64,000 nt of DNA from Cryomorphaceae bacterium (GCA_016124575.1 WGNM01000007.1:62001-126000); one strand, 5' to 3'. Positions 26,270-36,047 are shown, counted from the first letter of the stretch. The notes: generated by a model from the sequence alone, not told the origin. Made by a program: numbers and translations.

Positions 26270-27244
26270 ATGAGAAAAGAACGCTCTTTAGTAATTGGTG
26301 CTGCCGGCCAAATCGGCATTGAACTCGTTATCAAGTTAAAAGAAATGTACGGCGCCGAAAACGTTATCGCCGCTGATATTCGTCCGCCCCATGCAGAAGA
26401 AGTTGCCGACGTTCATTTCGAACACCTCAACATACTCAACCACGAGCAACTTGAAAGCATACTCGAGAAGCACAAAGTAGACGTTGTTTATCAGTTAGCG
26501 GCCTTGCTATCAGCGAGTGCCGAGAAGCAACCTGATTTGGCGTGGGACTTGAACATGAATGGTTTGTTCCATATTTTGAATGCCGCGCGCAAAGGATTGG
26601 TAAAGCGTGTTTTTTGGCCATCATCAATAGCTGTTTTTGGACCTACTACCCCTTCGGTTGGCACACCGCAGATTACTGTTTGCGAGCCGAACACCATATA
26701 TGGTATATCAAAACTAGCCGGAGAACGCTGGTGTGAGTATTACCACGCCAAATTTGGAGTCGACGTCCGCAGCTTGCGCTACCCCGGCTTGATAGGCCAC
26801 CGCAGCTTACCTGGTGGCGGGACAACCGACTATGCGGTAGACATATTCTACAAAGCATTGGAGCGAGGCAGTTACGAATCGTTTTTATCTGCCGACACCC
26901 GATTGCCGATGATGTATATAGAAGAAGCGATACGCGCCACTATTGAATTGATGGAAGCACCGGCGGAGAAAATCAAGATCCGCTCATCGTATAACCTCTC
27001 AGGCATTGATTTCACCCCATTGGAACTGGCTGAAGCAATAAAGAAAGACATTTCTGATTTTACCATCAGCTACGCCCCTGATTTCCGTCAGAAAATTGCT
27101 GACAGCTGGCCACAAAGCATTGATGACAGCGTTGCACAGAGCGACTGGGGTTGGAAGACCGAGCAAACAGTTGACGATTTGGTGAGCATCATGCTGACTG
27201 AATTGCGAAAAAAAAAACTGATTTCTGAAACTTCCCACAATTGA
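26270..27244 (+). CDS. NAD-dependent epimerase/dehydratase, L-threonine dehydrogenase-like
   Basis: 324 residues from ATG 26270 (an in-frame GTG lies two codons earlier). Short-chain dehydrogenase with the Rossmann motif VIGAAGQIGIEL at the N terminus and catalytic YGISKLAGE (Tyr/Lys, about 140). YQLAALLSASAEKQPDLAWD, WPSSIAVFG and SLRYPGLIGHRSLPGGGTTDYA match GalE-like L-threonine 3-dehydrogenases of Flavobacteriia, which oxidise threonine to 2-amino-3-ketobutyrate. The partner Kbl ligase is not in the window. A sugar-nucleotide epimerase role is the alternative, but the GGGTTDYA segment favours threonine dehydrogenase. Confidence 0.87.
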   Translation: MRKERSLVIGAAGQIGIELVIKLKEMYGAENVIAADIRPPHAEEVADVHFEHLNILNHEQLESILEKHKVDVVYQLAALLSASAEKQPDLAWDLNMNGLFHILNAARKGLVKRVFWPSSIAVFGPTTPSVGTPQITVCEPNTIYGISKLAGERWCEYYHAKFGVDVRSLRYPGLIGHRSLPGGGTTDYAVDIFYKALERGSYESFLSADTRLPMMYIEEAIRATIELMEAPAEKIKIRSSYNLSGIDFTPLELAEAIKKDISDFTISYAPDFRQKIADSWPQSIDDSVAQSDWGWKTEQTVDDLVSIMLTELRKKKLISETSHN

Positions 27245-27288
27245 TCACGTATGATTGAGCACGAGCAATCGTGTTTAACCTAACTGTG

Positions 27289-28173
27289 ATGAAAATCATC
27301 AATACCACCAGAAAGAACTTTTTACTGTTAACGCTCCTGTTTTTATCAGTTGTTGCCACAGCGGCAGGCGACGGATTGAACGTAGTTGACAGCAATGGCC
27401 AGCGTCAAGGATACTGGATAATCAAAGGTTACATGGCCGATGATCCCGCTTACAATCCGAATGCTACTGTAGAAGAAGGAACGTATAAGAACAACCTCAA
27501 AGAAGGAGTTTGGAAACGCTTTTACCCTAATGGAAAGCTCAGAAGCGAAATTACTTACGAAGCCAACCGACCGAACGGAAAGTATTCGATCTATTATGAC
27601 ACAGGTGTGCTGGAAGAAGGCGGCACCTGGAATCGCAACAAAAACGTAGGTGAATTCAAAAGGTTCCATGCCAATGGTAACATGCAGCAAGATTTCTTCT
27701 TCGCTGATAGCGGCAAGCGGAACGGCGTGCAGCGGTACTTTCATGAAAACGGACAACTCGCATTGGAAGTTAACATCCTCAACGGAAAAGAAGAGGGAGA
27801 GATGCGCCGGTACAACGAAAAAGGAAAGTTGATAGAGGTTAAAGTGCTCAACGACGGTGTTTTAAAGCCTGGCAGCATACGCACTTACGAGAAGACCCCT
27901 GTTGAAATCAAAGCAGAAAAGCAGCCACAAGCTATAACATCCGCCGGTGGAGGCGCTAAAGACACCCCAAACAATGCATTTACGTTTGAGCCTAACGGTT
28001 ACAACATACTTTATAACGAGACCCAGCAAGTAACCCAGATCGGACAGTTCAACAACGGCCGACTTTGGGAAGGCAAGTGGTACCGCTACAACCAAGATGG
28101 CATACTCGTGAGAATTGAGATGTATCGCAACGGCAAGTACATTGGTACTGGCGTTTTAGAGACCGACGAATAA
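27289..28173 (+). CDS. Secreted MORN-like repeat protein (YwqK-type)
   Basis: 294 residues from ATG 27289. A signal peptide (about 1-25) is followed by five or so repeats of the form G-x-W/Y-x-R-F/Y-x-x-N-G-x ([68 protein letters not shown]), the beta-hairpin repeat shared with MORN and YwqK families. A Gln/Gly-rich linker (about 215-232) precedes a last repeat pair. Databases often label such proteins toxin-antitoxin YwqK, but no toxin gene is adjacent and export argues against that role. Function unknown. Confidence 0.8.
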   Translation: MKIINTTRKNFLLLTLLFLSVVATAAGDGLNVVDSNGQRQGYWIIKGYMADDPAYNPNATVEEGTYKNNLKEGVWKRFYPNGKLRSEITYEANRPNGKYSIYYDTGVLEEGGTWNRNKNVGEFKRFHANGNMQQDFFFADSGKRNGVQRYFHENGQLALEVNILNGKEEGEMRRYNEKGKLIEVKVLNDGVLKPGSIRTYEKTPVEIKAEKQPQAITSAGGGAKDTPNNAFTFEPNGYNILYNETQQVTQIGQFNNGRLWEGKWYRYNQDGILVRIEMYRNGKYIGTGVLETDE

Positions 28174-28197
28174 CAACTACATATACCTAAACAGAAG

Positions 28198-28222
28198 GAG
28201 CCACCAAATTTGGTGGCTCTTT
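28198..28222 (+). terminator. Rho-independent terminator after the MORN-like gene
   Basis: GAGCCACCAAATTTGGTGGCTC is described by its halves: GAGCCACCAAA and TTTGGTGGCTC, a perfect 22-bp palindrome followed by TTT and a T-rich stretch; it starts 24 bp after the stop codon. Confidence 0.85.
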
Positions 28223-28257
28223 CATTTTCTATTTACCGTAGAATCAAGCGAATTTAT

Positions 28258-28265
28258 TTTCTTTG
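28258..28265 (+). promoter_or_regulatory. Probable -7 box for cysS, 5 bp before the ATG
   Basis: TTTCTTTG, one mismatch to TAnnTTTG, ending 5 bp before the cysS start at 28271, the same geometry as at ssb, queA and lptB. Confidence 0.4.
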
Positions 28266-28270
28266 CACTT

Positions 28271-29761
28271 ATGCAGACACAACGATTTTTGGAGCATCCC
28301 TTGAGCATTTACAATAGCTTGAGTAGAGAAAAGAAAGTTTTTGAGCCCTTGAACAGTCCATTTGTTGGAATGTACGTTTGTGGCCCTACCGTATACAGCA
28401 ACGTGCACCTCGGCAACGTACGCACGTTTTTGACATTCGACATCGTATATAGATACCTCACCTTTTTAGGTTATCAAGTGCGCTATGTGCGGAACATTAC
28501 CGACGTAGGTCACCTTGTAGACGATGCGGATGAGGGCGAAGACAAGATTGCGAAAAAGGCACGGCTAGACAACCTTGAGCCCATGGAAGTGGTGCAAAAA
28601 TACACCAACGACTTTCACGATGTCATGCGGATGTTTAACATCCTTCCTCCATCGATTGAACCAACAGCTACCGGACATATCATTGAGCAAATTGAGATGA
28701 TTAAAAAAATCATCGACAACGGATATGCGTATGAAGTAAATGGCAGCGTGTATTTCGATGTCCGCAAACTGAATGAAACCCACGGCTACGGCCAATTGTC
28801 GGGTAGAAAAATAGAAGAATTGATCAGCAACACCCGCAGTTTAGACGGGCAGGAAGAGAAGCGCGACGGGTTGGACTTTGCCTTGTGGAAAAAAGCCGAC
28901 AAGACACACCTCATGAAGTGGCCGTCGCCATGGAGTGAAGGTTTTCCAGGATGGCACCTTGAGTGTTCAGCCATGAGCACCAAGTATTTGGGTAACCAAT
29001 TCGATATTCACGGCGGCGGGATGGACCTTAAGTTTCCGCACCACGAATGTGAGATTGCGCAGAATGTAGGGGCTACCGGACATGAGCCAGTGCGTTATTG
29101 GATGCATGGAAACATGCTAACAGTGAACGGACGTAAGATGGCCAAATCGGAAGGAAACGGTTTTACACCTGAGGAGCTTATAACAGGAAATCATAAGCTT
29201 TTGGACAAAGGGTATAGCGCGATGACCGTTCGTTTTTTCATGTTGCAAGGACATTACGCGAGCACCTTGGATTTTAGTAATGAAGCATTGCAAGCTGCGG
29301 AGAAAGGCTATAAGAAGATGATGACCGCATTCGAGTCTATCGCCAAAATTACGCCCGCTGCCACCAGCAGTGAAGATATAAGCACACTGCACAGCAAATG
29401 CATGCAGGCCATGAGCGACGACTTCAACACCCCCATTTTGATATCGGTGTTGTTTGAAGGCGTGAAGGTTATCAATTCGGCAATGGCCGGACAGGTTACC
29501 TTGACCGAGGCAGACATTGTCGCGTTAAAGGAATTATACCAATCGTTTTTATTTCACGTTCTTGGGTTTACTGCAGAGGAAAGTGCCGACAACCAGAGTG
29601 GCATTGCCGATGGAGTGATGCAGATTTTATTGAACCTACGTGATGAAGCCAAAGCGAATAAAAACTGGAGCGTAGCAGATCAGATTCGTGACCAATTGGC
29701 AGCGAGAAATATCATTATTAAAGATGCCAAAGAAGGCACCACTTGGACTTATGAAGCTTAA
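28271..29761 (+). CDS. cysS: Cysteinyl-tRNA synthetase
   Basis: 496 residues. Class I synthetase that charges tRNA-Cys. Seen: zinc/HIGH region [20 protein letters not shown] (about 36-55; HLGN is the HIGH variant), the later zinc ligands in WHLECSAMS and HHECEIAQ (about 236 and 260), and the KMSKS loop as [10 protein letters not shown] (about 293). The DALR-type anticodon region follows to the C terminus. Length is normal. It begins a unit with the M28 lipoprotein gene, whose start overlaps the cysS end by 11 bp. Confidence 0.96.
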   Translation: MQTQRFLEHPLSIYNSLSREKKVFEPLNSPFVGMYVCGPTVYSNVHLGNVRTFLTFDIVYRYLTFLGYQVRYVRNITDVGHLVDDADEGEDKIAKKARLDNLEPMEVVQKYTNDFHDVMRMFNILPPSIEPTATGHIIEQIEMIKKIIDNGYAYEVNGSVYFDVRKLNETHGYGQLSGRKIEELISNTRSLDGQEEKRDGLDFALWKKADKTHLMKWPSPWSEGFPGWHLECSAMSTKYLGNQFDIHGGGMDLKFPHHECEIAQNVGATGHEPVRYWMHGNMLTVNGRKMAKSEGNGFTPEELITGNHKLLDKGYSAMTVRFFMLQGHYASTLDFSNEALQAAEKGYKKMMTAFESIAKITPAATSSEDISTLHSKCMQAMSDDFNTPILISVLFEGVKVINSAMAGQVTLTEADIVALKELYQSFLFHVLGFTAEESADNQSGIADGVMQILLNLRDEAKANKNWSVADQIRDQLAARNIIIKDAKEGTTWTYEA

Positions 29762-30725
29762 ACTTACCGCTCTTGCGATGATGCTTGTGTTGTTTTCTTG
29801 TACTGAAGACAAGCCATCAAGTCAGCCTACGCAGCAAAAACCCGTTGTGGTAACGCCTAATTTTTCAGGCGACACAGCCTACAAATTTGTTGCTGAGCAG
29901 GTAGCTTTTGGACCCCGAGTGCCCAACACAGCCGCCCACGCCAATTGCGCAGCGTATTTGACAGAAACGTTAAAAGGCTATGGCGCCGATGTTATTGTGC
30001 AAGAAGCAATAGTAACCGCTTTCGACGGTAAAGCTTTGAACATGAAAAACATCATAGGGCAATTTTCACCAGAGAAGAAAAACCGAGTGATGCTCTACGC
30101 ACACTGGGATACTCGTCCGTTCGCCGACAAAGACAGCACACGCCAAAACGAACCCATTGACGGAGCTAACGACGGAGGATCGGGCGTTGGTGTGTTGCTA
30201 GAAATCGCCAGGTTGATGCATGCTCAACCTACCAATGTAGGAGTAGACATCATTTTTTTCGATGCAGAAGATTACGGTGCACCTGAAGGAGTAGAAACGG
30301 GAGACTACACCGATTGGTGTTTGGGCTCACAATACTGGGCAGAGCACAAGCACGTACCGAACTACCGCGCCAAGTATGGAATATTGCTCGATATGGTTGG
30401 GTCATCGGATGCAGTGTTTAACAGAGAAGGCACCTCAATGGCTACCTCACCCATGGTGGTAGACAAAGTATGGCGTACGGCTCAAAAGCTCGGTTATGGT
30501 GGGTATTTTAAGGATACTGTAACACCGCAAACCGTTGATGACAACTACTTTGTTACCGTAATGGGTGGTGTACCTTCAGCCAACATCGTGCAGTATCACG
30601 TGGATGTATTGACTATGGGTTATGGGTTTTTTCACCACACCCACAAAGACAACATGGATATTATAGATCCGAATACCTTGAAAGCGGTCGGGCAGACGGT
30701 TGCCGACTGCATTTATCAGGACTGA
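29751..30725 (+). CDS. M28-family lipoprotein (aminopeptidase or glutaminyl cyclase)
   Basis: 324 residues from ATG 29751, which puts a lipobox (LVLFSC, Cys 17) at the N terminus. The zinc-hydrolase core has HWDTRPFAD (His and Asp ligands; the second motif [14 protein letters not shown] follows), FFDAEDYG (acid/base and ligand), a late segment [18 protein letters not shown] and a final His in [11 protein letters not shown]. Bacteroidota proteins of this type include both M28 peptidases and glutaminyl-peptide cyclotransferases; the sequence alone does not decide. Located at the periplasmic face of a membrane. Its stop abuts that of the convergent DUF1801 gene. Confidence 0.88.
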   Translation: MKLKLTALAMMLVLFSCTEDKPSSQPTQQKPVVVTPNFSGDTAYKFVAEQVAFGPRVPNTAAHANCAAYLTETLKGYGADVIVQEAIVTAFDGKALNMKNIIGQFSPEKKNRVMLYAHWDTRPFADKDSTRQNEPIDGANDGGSGVGVLLEIARLMHAQPTNVGVDIIFFDAEDYGAPEGVETGDYTDWCLGSQYWAEHKHVPNYRAKYGILLDMVGSSDAVFNREGTSMATSPMVVDKVWRTAQKLGYGGYFKDTVTPQTVDDNYFVTVMGGVPSANIVQYHVDVLTMGYGFFHHTHKDNMDIIDPNTLKAVGQTVADCIYQD

Positions 30726-31076
30726 TTATTTTAGGTTTAAGGAAACAGCTTCATTCAAAGCTATAGACAGAGCATCGAAATGTTCTATGGAAGGATTTTG
30801 GGGCATCACAATGTGTCGCACCAACTTCAATCCGCGATCTTCGAGCAAGGGCAGATCTTTCGGCATACGATGTCCTTTCATGAAACCCACATCGATCCCC
30901 TCCTTCTTCTTATTGAAAAAACAAACCACACCGTTGCATTCAAAGTAAGGCACACCATAGTTCCAGTTAGCGATCATCCCCGGATGGGTTGACATCACAA
31001 GTGAAATCATAGTTGATGCTACCTCTTGAAAGTCGACATCGAGTTTGAAAAGCCAATTGTCTATTTTGGGATGCAT
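30726..31076 (-). CDS. DUF1801-family small protein
   Basis: 116 residues from the ATG at 31076 (MHPKIDNWLFKLD). Matches the YdhG/DUF1801 fold by its pattern: a central NWNYGVPYFECNGVVCFFNKKKEGIDVGF segment (described by ends NWNYGVPYFE and GIDVGFMKG) and the C-terminal LVRHIVMP helix. No catalytic residues are recognised and the function of the family is unsettled. An in-frame start 14 codons upstream is possible but lacks support. Convergent with the M28 gene at zero distance. Confidence 0.75.
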   Translation of the reverse strand: MHPKIDNWLFKLDVDFQEVASTMISLVMSTHPGMIANWNYGVPYFECNGVVCFFNKKKEGIDVGFMKGHRMPKDLPLLEDRGLKLVRHIVMPQNPSIEHFDALSIALNEAVSLNLK

Positions 31077-31139
31077 GTTATTAACGGTGCAATGAGGATA
31101 CAAAAGTGAAGTTATCAATTTATCGTCGCAACAACCTTG

Positions 31140-31147
31140 TAGTTTTG
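31140..31147 (+). promoter_or_regulatory. Possible -7 box for the TPR histidine kinase gene
   Basis: TAGTTTTG, exact TAnnTTTG match, 88 bp upstream of the ATG at 31236 in the 159-bp divergent gap. A leader of about 80 bp would follow. No -33 element identified. Confidence 0.35.
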
Positions 31148-31235
31148 ATATTTTGAATCAACCTTTTACGTTCAAAATCCAAATATTGGCAATCGATATT
31201 GTAGCCAGACCAAATACGCTTGTGACGACCGATTT

Positions 31236-33260
31236 ATGATTAAAACTGCTGGAATATTTGCTTGTGTGCTGTTGCTATCCTTGACCGTTTGCGGACAAGA
31301 AGTTGCAGTGCGTCAGGATGTTTTGGAGGTTTATTTGGCAAAAGACTACAAACGGGTAGTTGATATGGCTGATAGCATCTTATTTGTTGACGACGTTGAG
31401 CGCAACGAAGAAAACGGTTTGCGATACTACAAAGCCCTGTCGCAAGAGCGATTGGAAAAACCCGTTCAAGCTGTTCAGAATTATCTGCGCATCATTGAGA
31501 ACAGCTTAGACATCTCGTTATTGAGCAAAGTACACAACAGAGTTGGAGAGATCTATTTCGATCAAAAAAGCTATGCTCAAGCATTGGAGCACTATGCCAA
31601 AGCATTGGGGTATTATGAGAAGACCGGCAATGTAGAAGCTGCAGACAACGTCCGTTTCAAGACAGCCGTCATTCATTTGAATAGACACGACGACGATTTA
31701 GCCAGCAATTTATTGCATCAACTATTGAAGAGCGACCGACTTGACCCCATGAGAGTAGGACTTGTAAAGGAGAAGCTAGGGCAAGTGTACTATCATATGG
31801 CAGAGTTTGATTCATGCCGCATGTTTTTAGATCAGGCCAATGCGTTGTATGAGGAGCACGACATGATTTCAGAATTGTTGCAAAACAAAGAATTCATCGT
31901 GCAGTCGTTTTACGACGAAGGCCTTTATGACGAAGCCAGTGCCGCTGCTCTTTTGGCAGCAGATGCGGCTATCAAGCATGGAGAGCAGGGGGCGGCAGCG
32001 ATATTTCTTATGAAGACATCTGAGCTTTATGAAAACAAGCGCGATTTACGTCAAGCCATTGTTTATCAGGAGATGGCCGTTGGACTATCGGAGACACTCG
32101 CCGTGCAAACACGCTTAGAGATGCAGTTGTACCTGGCAACATTGTACAGCCAAACAGAGCAAGATGCCGACGCCCTGTTGATATTCCACGACGCCAGTCA
32201 GCTTGCACAAAGTGAAGATGAAATTGTTTGGGTTGAGAAGATTGAACGCAAGCAGTCTGACTTCTTCCTAAACCGCAAGAATTATCAAGAAGCGTACATG
32301 CACCTGCGCATAGCAGACAGTTTACGAAAGACCAATCACTCAGCAGAGATACGCGCGTTGAAACGTGAGTTCAAGCTCAACAGCACTTTTGAGGAAGACA
32401 GTTTTGTAACCCAAGCCGTTGAGAAAGCGGAGAGCAACAGCAACATGGCTGTTTTAAGGCTTCGCAACATACTCATTATCGGCACCATATTCTCAGTTGT
32501 CTTTATGGTCTTGCTTTACCGAGAATTCGTCCACAAACGAAAAGTAAGCAAAGTTCTTGAGTGGAAAGTATACCGCAGAACCCGCGAATTGCGCCGGGCA
32601 AACAAAGAGCTGAACACATACATCTACAAATCGTCTCACGATTTGCGGACACCGTTGACGAGCATCAAGAGCTTATTGCGCTTGCTTGAGAAAGAAGATC
32701 ACAATGCAGGAACCAAGAAGTACTTGGGATTGATACAATCGTGTACGGATCAGATGGACGACATATTGGTAAACCTATCGCATGCCGTTGATTATAAAAA
32801 AGTAGATGTAAAAGTAGAGCAGATAGACTTCAACAAGTTGCGCTATCAATTGTTGGAAAAAGAATTGATCAATGCGCACTCCATCTCTATTGAATGGGTA
32901 ATACAGGAGAAAGCGCCATTCTTCTGCGATTACAAACTGTTGAAAGTGATCTTACAACAAACCATCAACAACAGCATTTCGTACCGTCGCAATACGCCTC
33001 AAGATTTCTGCCGAATCACCATTGTGAGTGATCATGATGGCGCTACCTTGACCGTTGAAGATAACGGATTGGGCATTTCAGATAAAGTCCGCGACAACGT
33101 ATTCGATATGTTTGTGAAGGGCACGAACAAATCTACCGGCGCGGGATTGGGACTTTATCTTGTCCGCATTGCAGGAGACAAGATCCGCGCTAAGATACAG
33201 TTAGACAGCACCGAAAACGAAGGTAGCAAGTTCACCTTCGTCATCCCGAATCTCAACTAA
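31236..33260 (+). CDS. TPR-sensor hybrid-type histidine kinase without receiver (orphan)
   Basis: 674 residues. Signal peptide (about 1-20), then a long periplasmic TPR array (about 30-395), one membrane helix (about 408-428, ILIIGTIFSVVFMVLLY), a coiled stretch (RRTRELRRANKELN), the HisKA box SSHDLRTPLTSIKSLLRLL (His about 468) and a HATPase domain (N box QQTINNSISYRRN, G1 VEDNGLGI, G2 GAGLGLYLV). This is a common Bacteroidota kinase layout in which TPRs probably bind a periplasmic peptide or partner. No response regulator is adjacent, so its output is unknown. Its end overlaps the convergent pheS by 8 bp. Confidence 0.9.
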   Translation: MIKTAGIFACVLLLSLTVCGQEVAVRQDVLEVYLAKDYKRVVDMADSILFVDDVERNEENGLRYYKALSQERLEKPVQAVQNYLRIIENSLDISLLSKVHNRVGEIYFDQKSYAQALEHYAKALGYYEKTGNVEAADNVRFKTAVIHLNRHDDDLASNLLHQLLKSDRLDPMRVGLVKEKLGQVYYHMAEFDSCRMFLDQANALYEEHDMISELLQNKEFIVQSFYDEGLYDEASAAALLAADAAIKHGEQGAAAIFLMKTSELYENKRDLRQAIVYQEMAVGLSETLAVQTRLEMQLYLATLYSQTEQDADALLIFHDASQLAQSEDEIVWVEKIERKQSDFFLNRKNYQEAYMHLRIADSLRKTNHSAEIRALKREFKLNSTFEEDSFVTQAVEKAESNSNMAVLRLRNILIIGTIFSVVFMVLLYREFVHKRKVSKVLEWKVYRRTRELRRANKELNTYIYKSSHDLRTPLTSIKSLLRLLEKEDHNAGTKKYLGLIQSCTDQMDDILVNLSHAVDYKKVDVKVEQIDFNKLRYQLLEKELINAHSISIEWVIQEKAPFFCDYKLLKVILQQTINNSISYRRNTPQDFCRITIVSDHDGATLTVEDNGLGISDKVRDNVFDMFVKGTNKSTGAGLGLYLVRIAGDKIRAKIQLDSTENEGSKFTFVIPNLN

Positions 33261-34263
33261 CCGAGCTAAATTGTTTGAGGAAGCGTAGATCGTTTTCGAA
33301 GAACATCCGCAAGTCACCAATTTGGTATCGTTGCATCGCGATACGCTCTATTCCCATCCCGAAGGCGAAGCCAGAATACACTTTCGAATCGATTCCTGAA
33401 GCTTCTAGAACTGCAGGGTCAACCATTCCGCAGCCCAATACCTCTAGCCAACCCGTACCTTTCGTGATGCGGTGATCAACTTCAGTTTCCAATCCCCAAT
33501 AGACGTCCATTTCAGCGCTTGGCTCTGTGAAAGGGAAGTATGAAGGGCGGAGGCGGATTTCAGCTTTTCCGAAAAACTCTTTGGCGAAGTATAGAAGCGT
33601 CTGTTTCAGATCTGCGAAAGAAACATCTTTATCTATGTATAAGCCCTCGATTTGGTGAAACGCGCAGTGAGATCGTGAAGAAACAGCCTCATTTCTGAAT
33701 ACACGTCCGGGCATTACAATGCGAATAGGCGGTTGGCGGCGTTCCATTTCTCTCACCTGTACAGAAGACGTGTGCGTGCGAAGCAAACGGTCTTCCCCTT
33801 CCACAAAGAACGTGTCTTGCATGTCGCGCGCCGGGTGTTCAGGAGGAAAGTTCAGACCACTGAAAACGTGCCAGTCATCCTCCACTTCCGGACCTTCACA
33901 AACTGTAAACCCGATACGTGAAAAGATGTCGAGAATCTCACGACGCACAATAGATATCGGGTGACGAGACCCGAGAGGAAGGTCACCTGCTGGGCGTGTG
34001 AGGTCGGCACCAGATGATGTCGCAACTGCTTGATCATCGCCTTTGGCACCCTCTATTTTCTGTTGAATTTCATTTTTGAGCGTGTTCAACAACACCCCCA
34101 CTTCCCGCTTCATTTCATTGGGAACAGCTTTAAACTCCTCCGTCAAATCTTTGAGGACACCTTTTCGTCCCAAATAATGAATACGAAAAGCTTCAGCCGC
34201 ATCAGCATTGGTAACCGATTGCGCTTCAACTTCTGAGAGTAGCTGTTGAATTTTCTCTATCAT
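33253..34263 (-). CDS. pheS: Phenylalanyl-tRNA synthetase alpha subunit
   Basis: 336 residues. Class II synthetase catalytic subunit, paired with PheT (42767-45217). An N-terminal coiled coil (1-90) is followed by the catalytic core with DLPLGSRHPIS, motif 2 (CAFHQIEGLYID, about 205) and motif 3 (GFAFGMGIERIAMQRYQIGD, about 295-315). Phe-binding and ATP contacts lie in these. pheS and pheT are 8 kb apart rather than in one operon. pheS instead follows the cyclophilin lipoprotein with an ATGA overlap. Confidence 0.96.
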   Translation of the reverse strand: MIEKIQQLLSEVEAQSVTNADAAEAFRIHYLGRKGVLKDLTEEFKAVPNEMKREVGVLLNTLKNEIQQKIEGAKGDDQAVATSSGADLTRPAGDLPLGSRHPISIVRREILDIFSRIGFTVCEGPEVEDDWHVFSGLNFPPEHPARDMQDTFFVEGEDRLLRTHTSSVQVREMERRQPPIRIVMPGRVFRNEAVSSRSHCAFHQIEGLYIDKDVSFADLKQTLLYFAKEFFGKAEIRLRPSYFPFTEPSAEMDVYWGLETEVDHRITKGTGWLEVLGCGMVDPAVLEASGIDSKVYSGFAFGMGIERIAMQRYQIGDLRMFFENDLRFLKQFSSVS

Positions 34264-35030
34264 TTCTTTACGCGCTCCATTTTCATGATGACATCTTCTA
34301 CAGGTCGGTCACCTGGCATGGTGCGCACGGCACCGATGGAATCTACGATAGATAGGCCTTCGATGATTTGGCCGAACACCGTGTATTCACCATCCAAATG
34401 TGGTGTACCACCTTGTGTTTTGAAGAACTCAAGGTCTTCAGGCGAATAATGAAACTGATTGGTACTGTCTTTACCGTAGTTTCGACGCATTTCGAGATTA
34501 AGCAGCATGGCCTCTTGCACAGGAGCACCTTGAACGATGTAGAATTGAGATCCCGAAGAAGCGCGTTTTGGGTTCACCTGGTCGCCTTGACGAGCAGCCG
34601 CAAGGGCTCCCTTCTTGTGGGTGAAAGCATTGTTGAACTCGGCAGGAACAGTATATCCAGGACCACCTGCACCTAGTCGAGCGTTTGGAGCAGCGCCTCG
34701 TGAATCTGGGTCACCCCCTTGGATCATAAAGTTTTTGATAACGCGATGGAAGATCAAATCGTTGTAGTAACCCTCGTCTACCAATTTCAAAAAATTATCT
34801 CTGTGTTGTGGAGTTTCATCGAATAACTCTACAATCATATCACCAAATTTCGTGGTGATTTTCACATGTGCATTGCTGTTATCTGGCATATCTTTTATTG
34901 TTTCTTTCGTCACCTGACTGTCTTCTTGAGGCAAATTTTCAAGCGGAGTGCTCTTTGGCTGACATCCTGTAGAACTTCCAAGAATTACATAACTTAAAGC
35001 TCCGATTATGAGAAGAATTGGTGATTTCAT
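34260..35030 (-). CDS. Cyclophilin-type peptidyl-prolyl isomerase lipoprotein
   Basis: 256 residues from ATG 35030. Lipoprotein signal with lipobox ending STGC (about Cys 22). A linker leads to the cyclophilin domain (about 60-255): FHRVIKNFMIQGGDPDSRG with the catalytic Arg/Phe, the GSQFYIVQGAP strand, and FGQIIEGLSIVDSIG near the end. An insert around 185-215 (RRNYGKDSTNQFHYSPED) is longer than in E. coli PpiA and common in Bacteroidota. It assists folding of periplasmic proteins. An upstream in-frame start (35063) is less likely, as it would put 11 charged residues before the signal peptide. Confidence 0.92.
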   Translation of the reverse strand: MKSPILLIIGALSYVILGSSTGCQPKSTPLENLPQEDSQVTKETIKDMPDNSNAHVKITTKFGDMIVELFDETPQHRDNFLKLVDEGYYNDLIFHRVIKNFMIQGGDPDSRGAAPNARLGAGGPGYTVPAEFNNAFTHKKGALAAARQGDQVNPKRASSGSQFYIVQGAPVQEAMLLNLEMRRNYGKDSTNQFHYSPEDLEFFKTQGGTPHLDGEYTVFGQIIEGLSIVDSIGAVRTMPGDRPVEDVIMKMERVKK

Positions 35031-35074
35031 CAGATTTTTTTTGTTTTTTTGTAGTTGCCGCAAACAGCGGTGTG

Positions 35075-35082
35075 CAAAATTA
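35075..35082 (-). promoter_or_regulatory. -7 promoter box for the cyclophilin-pheS operon
   Basis: Reverse strand TAATTTTG, exact match to TAnnTTTG, 44 bp upstream of the ATG at 35030 in the divergent gap with the small lipoprotein gene. Confidence 0.5.
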
Positions 35083-35095
35083 AGATTTTCGGACC

Positions 35096-35476
35096 ATGAA
35101 AAAAAGTCATTTGTTACGTTCTGCAGCAGTTATTGTCACATTGTTGGCAACAACGGTTTCTTGCAATAAAGTTGACGAGACAATTGCGACCATAGAGGTG
35201 CGCAATTCTTTTGGAAGTCCTGTAGCTGGTGCTTCTGTCCGCTTGTACGCAGTTGGCTCTACTGACACCGATAACATTGGAGAAATTAGATTCGACACCA
35301 CTCAAGTAACCAATGGTTCTGGGAAAGTATCTTTCAACTTTTCCGATTTTTATAAGCGTGGTCAGGCTGGTTTTGCTGTTTTAGACATCGCTGCTGAAAA
35401 AGGTTCTTTGATTGGTGAGGGCATCATTAAAATCGAAGAAGAGAAAACCAATGAAGAAATTGTGGTTATTGAGTAA
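35096..35476 (+). CDS. Small lipoprotein with an Ig-like/carboxypeptidase-regulatory-like fold
   Basis: 126 residues. Lipobox TVSC (Cys 23). The rest is one beta-sandwich: ATIEVRNSFGSPVAGASVRL, a FDTTQVTNGSGKVSF turn and FAVLDIAAEKGSLIGEGII, the pattern of the carboxypeptidase regulatory-like domain (peptidase-associated TTR fold). Such single-domain lipoproteins are frequent in Flavobacteriia, with no known function. Divergent from the cyclophilin gene and closed by its own terminator. Confidence 0.78.
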   Translation: MKKSHLLRSAAVIVTLLATTVSCNKVDETIATIEVRNSFGSPVAGASVRLYAVGSTDTDNIGEIRFDTTQVTNGSGKVSFNFSDFYKRGQAGFAVLDIAAEKGSLIGEGIIKIEEEKTNEEIVVIE

Positions 35477-35496
35477 CCAAAAAATGATATAAAGCA

Positions 35497-35529
35497 AAAA
35501 GGCGATCAGTGATGATCGCTTTTTTTTTT
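35497..35529 (+). terminator. Rho-independent terminator after the small lipoprotein gene
   Basis: GCGATCA, loop GTGA, TGATCGC (35502-35519) followed by ten T residues; A-rich run before the stem makes it potentially bidirectional. Confidence 0.9.
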
Positions 35530-36047
35530 GCATACAGTTAATTCTAATCGTTAACACAAAAACGCTTTCTCCTGAAATGAATTTCGAACTTGAAACTTGT
35601 TGAACGTTTTGAGAATCGACACGAGTGACAGCTAGCAATAAAAAAATGAAATTCAGACATCGAAAATAAATACCCATGACTTGTGCCTGAAGCCCTCAAA
35701 ATAGGACTTCGTTTTATCTCCATAAAAACACCCAAAAACGCGCAACTACAAAGTTCTCGGCATCATCCGCAAAGTGCCTATTGACAAGCATTTTATACTT
35801 TTGTACCTTCGCAAAGCTCGGTTTGGATGGGCGGGGGCGGGCGGGACCCGCGAGGGTCAAACCATTGATTTTCATCGAATTATTTTACTAGCACCATTTT
35901 ACTTCCTGTTTATCGAGCCCTTGTATTTCAAGCGTAGCAAAGTACCATTCATCAAACCTGTAGACTTTAATTAATTGGAAATACATTAGATAAAGGAGAA
36001 CTGCGTTAGTCGCCATGTGCAACGTCTATCAACAAACTGATACTACC
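35530..36047. other. 518-bp gene-poor stretch with an orphan promoter and a G-rich structured element
   Basis: No convincing protein gene is present. Two tandem -7-like boxes on the + strand, TACTTTTG (35796-35803, exact) and TACCTTCG (35804-35811), are followed by a G-rich block: GGTTTG (35820-35825) can pair with CAAACC (35858-35863), enclosing GCGGG (35837-35841) pairing with CCCGC (35847-35851). The block contains GGGCGGGGGCGGGCGGG (35829-35845), a four-run G-quadruplex motif. An open frame of 66 codons (35774-35974, GTG start) runs through it, but the promoter box lies inside that frame and I know no homologue. A non-coding RNA or regulatory element is possible. Confidence 0.4.

Noticed and set aside
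27289-28173. YwqK-like repeat protein as antitoxin of a toxin-antitoxin pair
   Set aside because: It has a signal peptide and no adjacent small toxin gene; the name comes from the repeat alone.
35815-35870. G-rich hairpin as a tRNA or tmRNA fragment
   Set aside because: No anticodon arm, no T-loop sequence and no CCA end could be found; I saw no tRNA or rRNA gene anywhere in the window.
35774-35974. 66-codon frame through the G-rich block read as a protein gene
   Set aside because: Needs a GTG start, contains the promoter boxes, and has no recognised relative; kept as a non-coding element instead, with low certainty.
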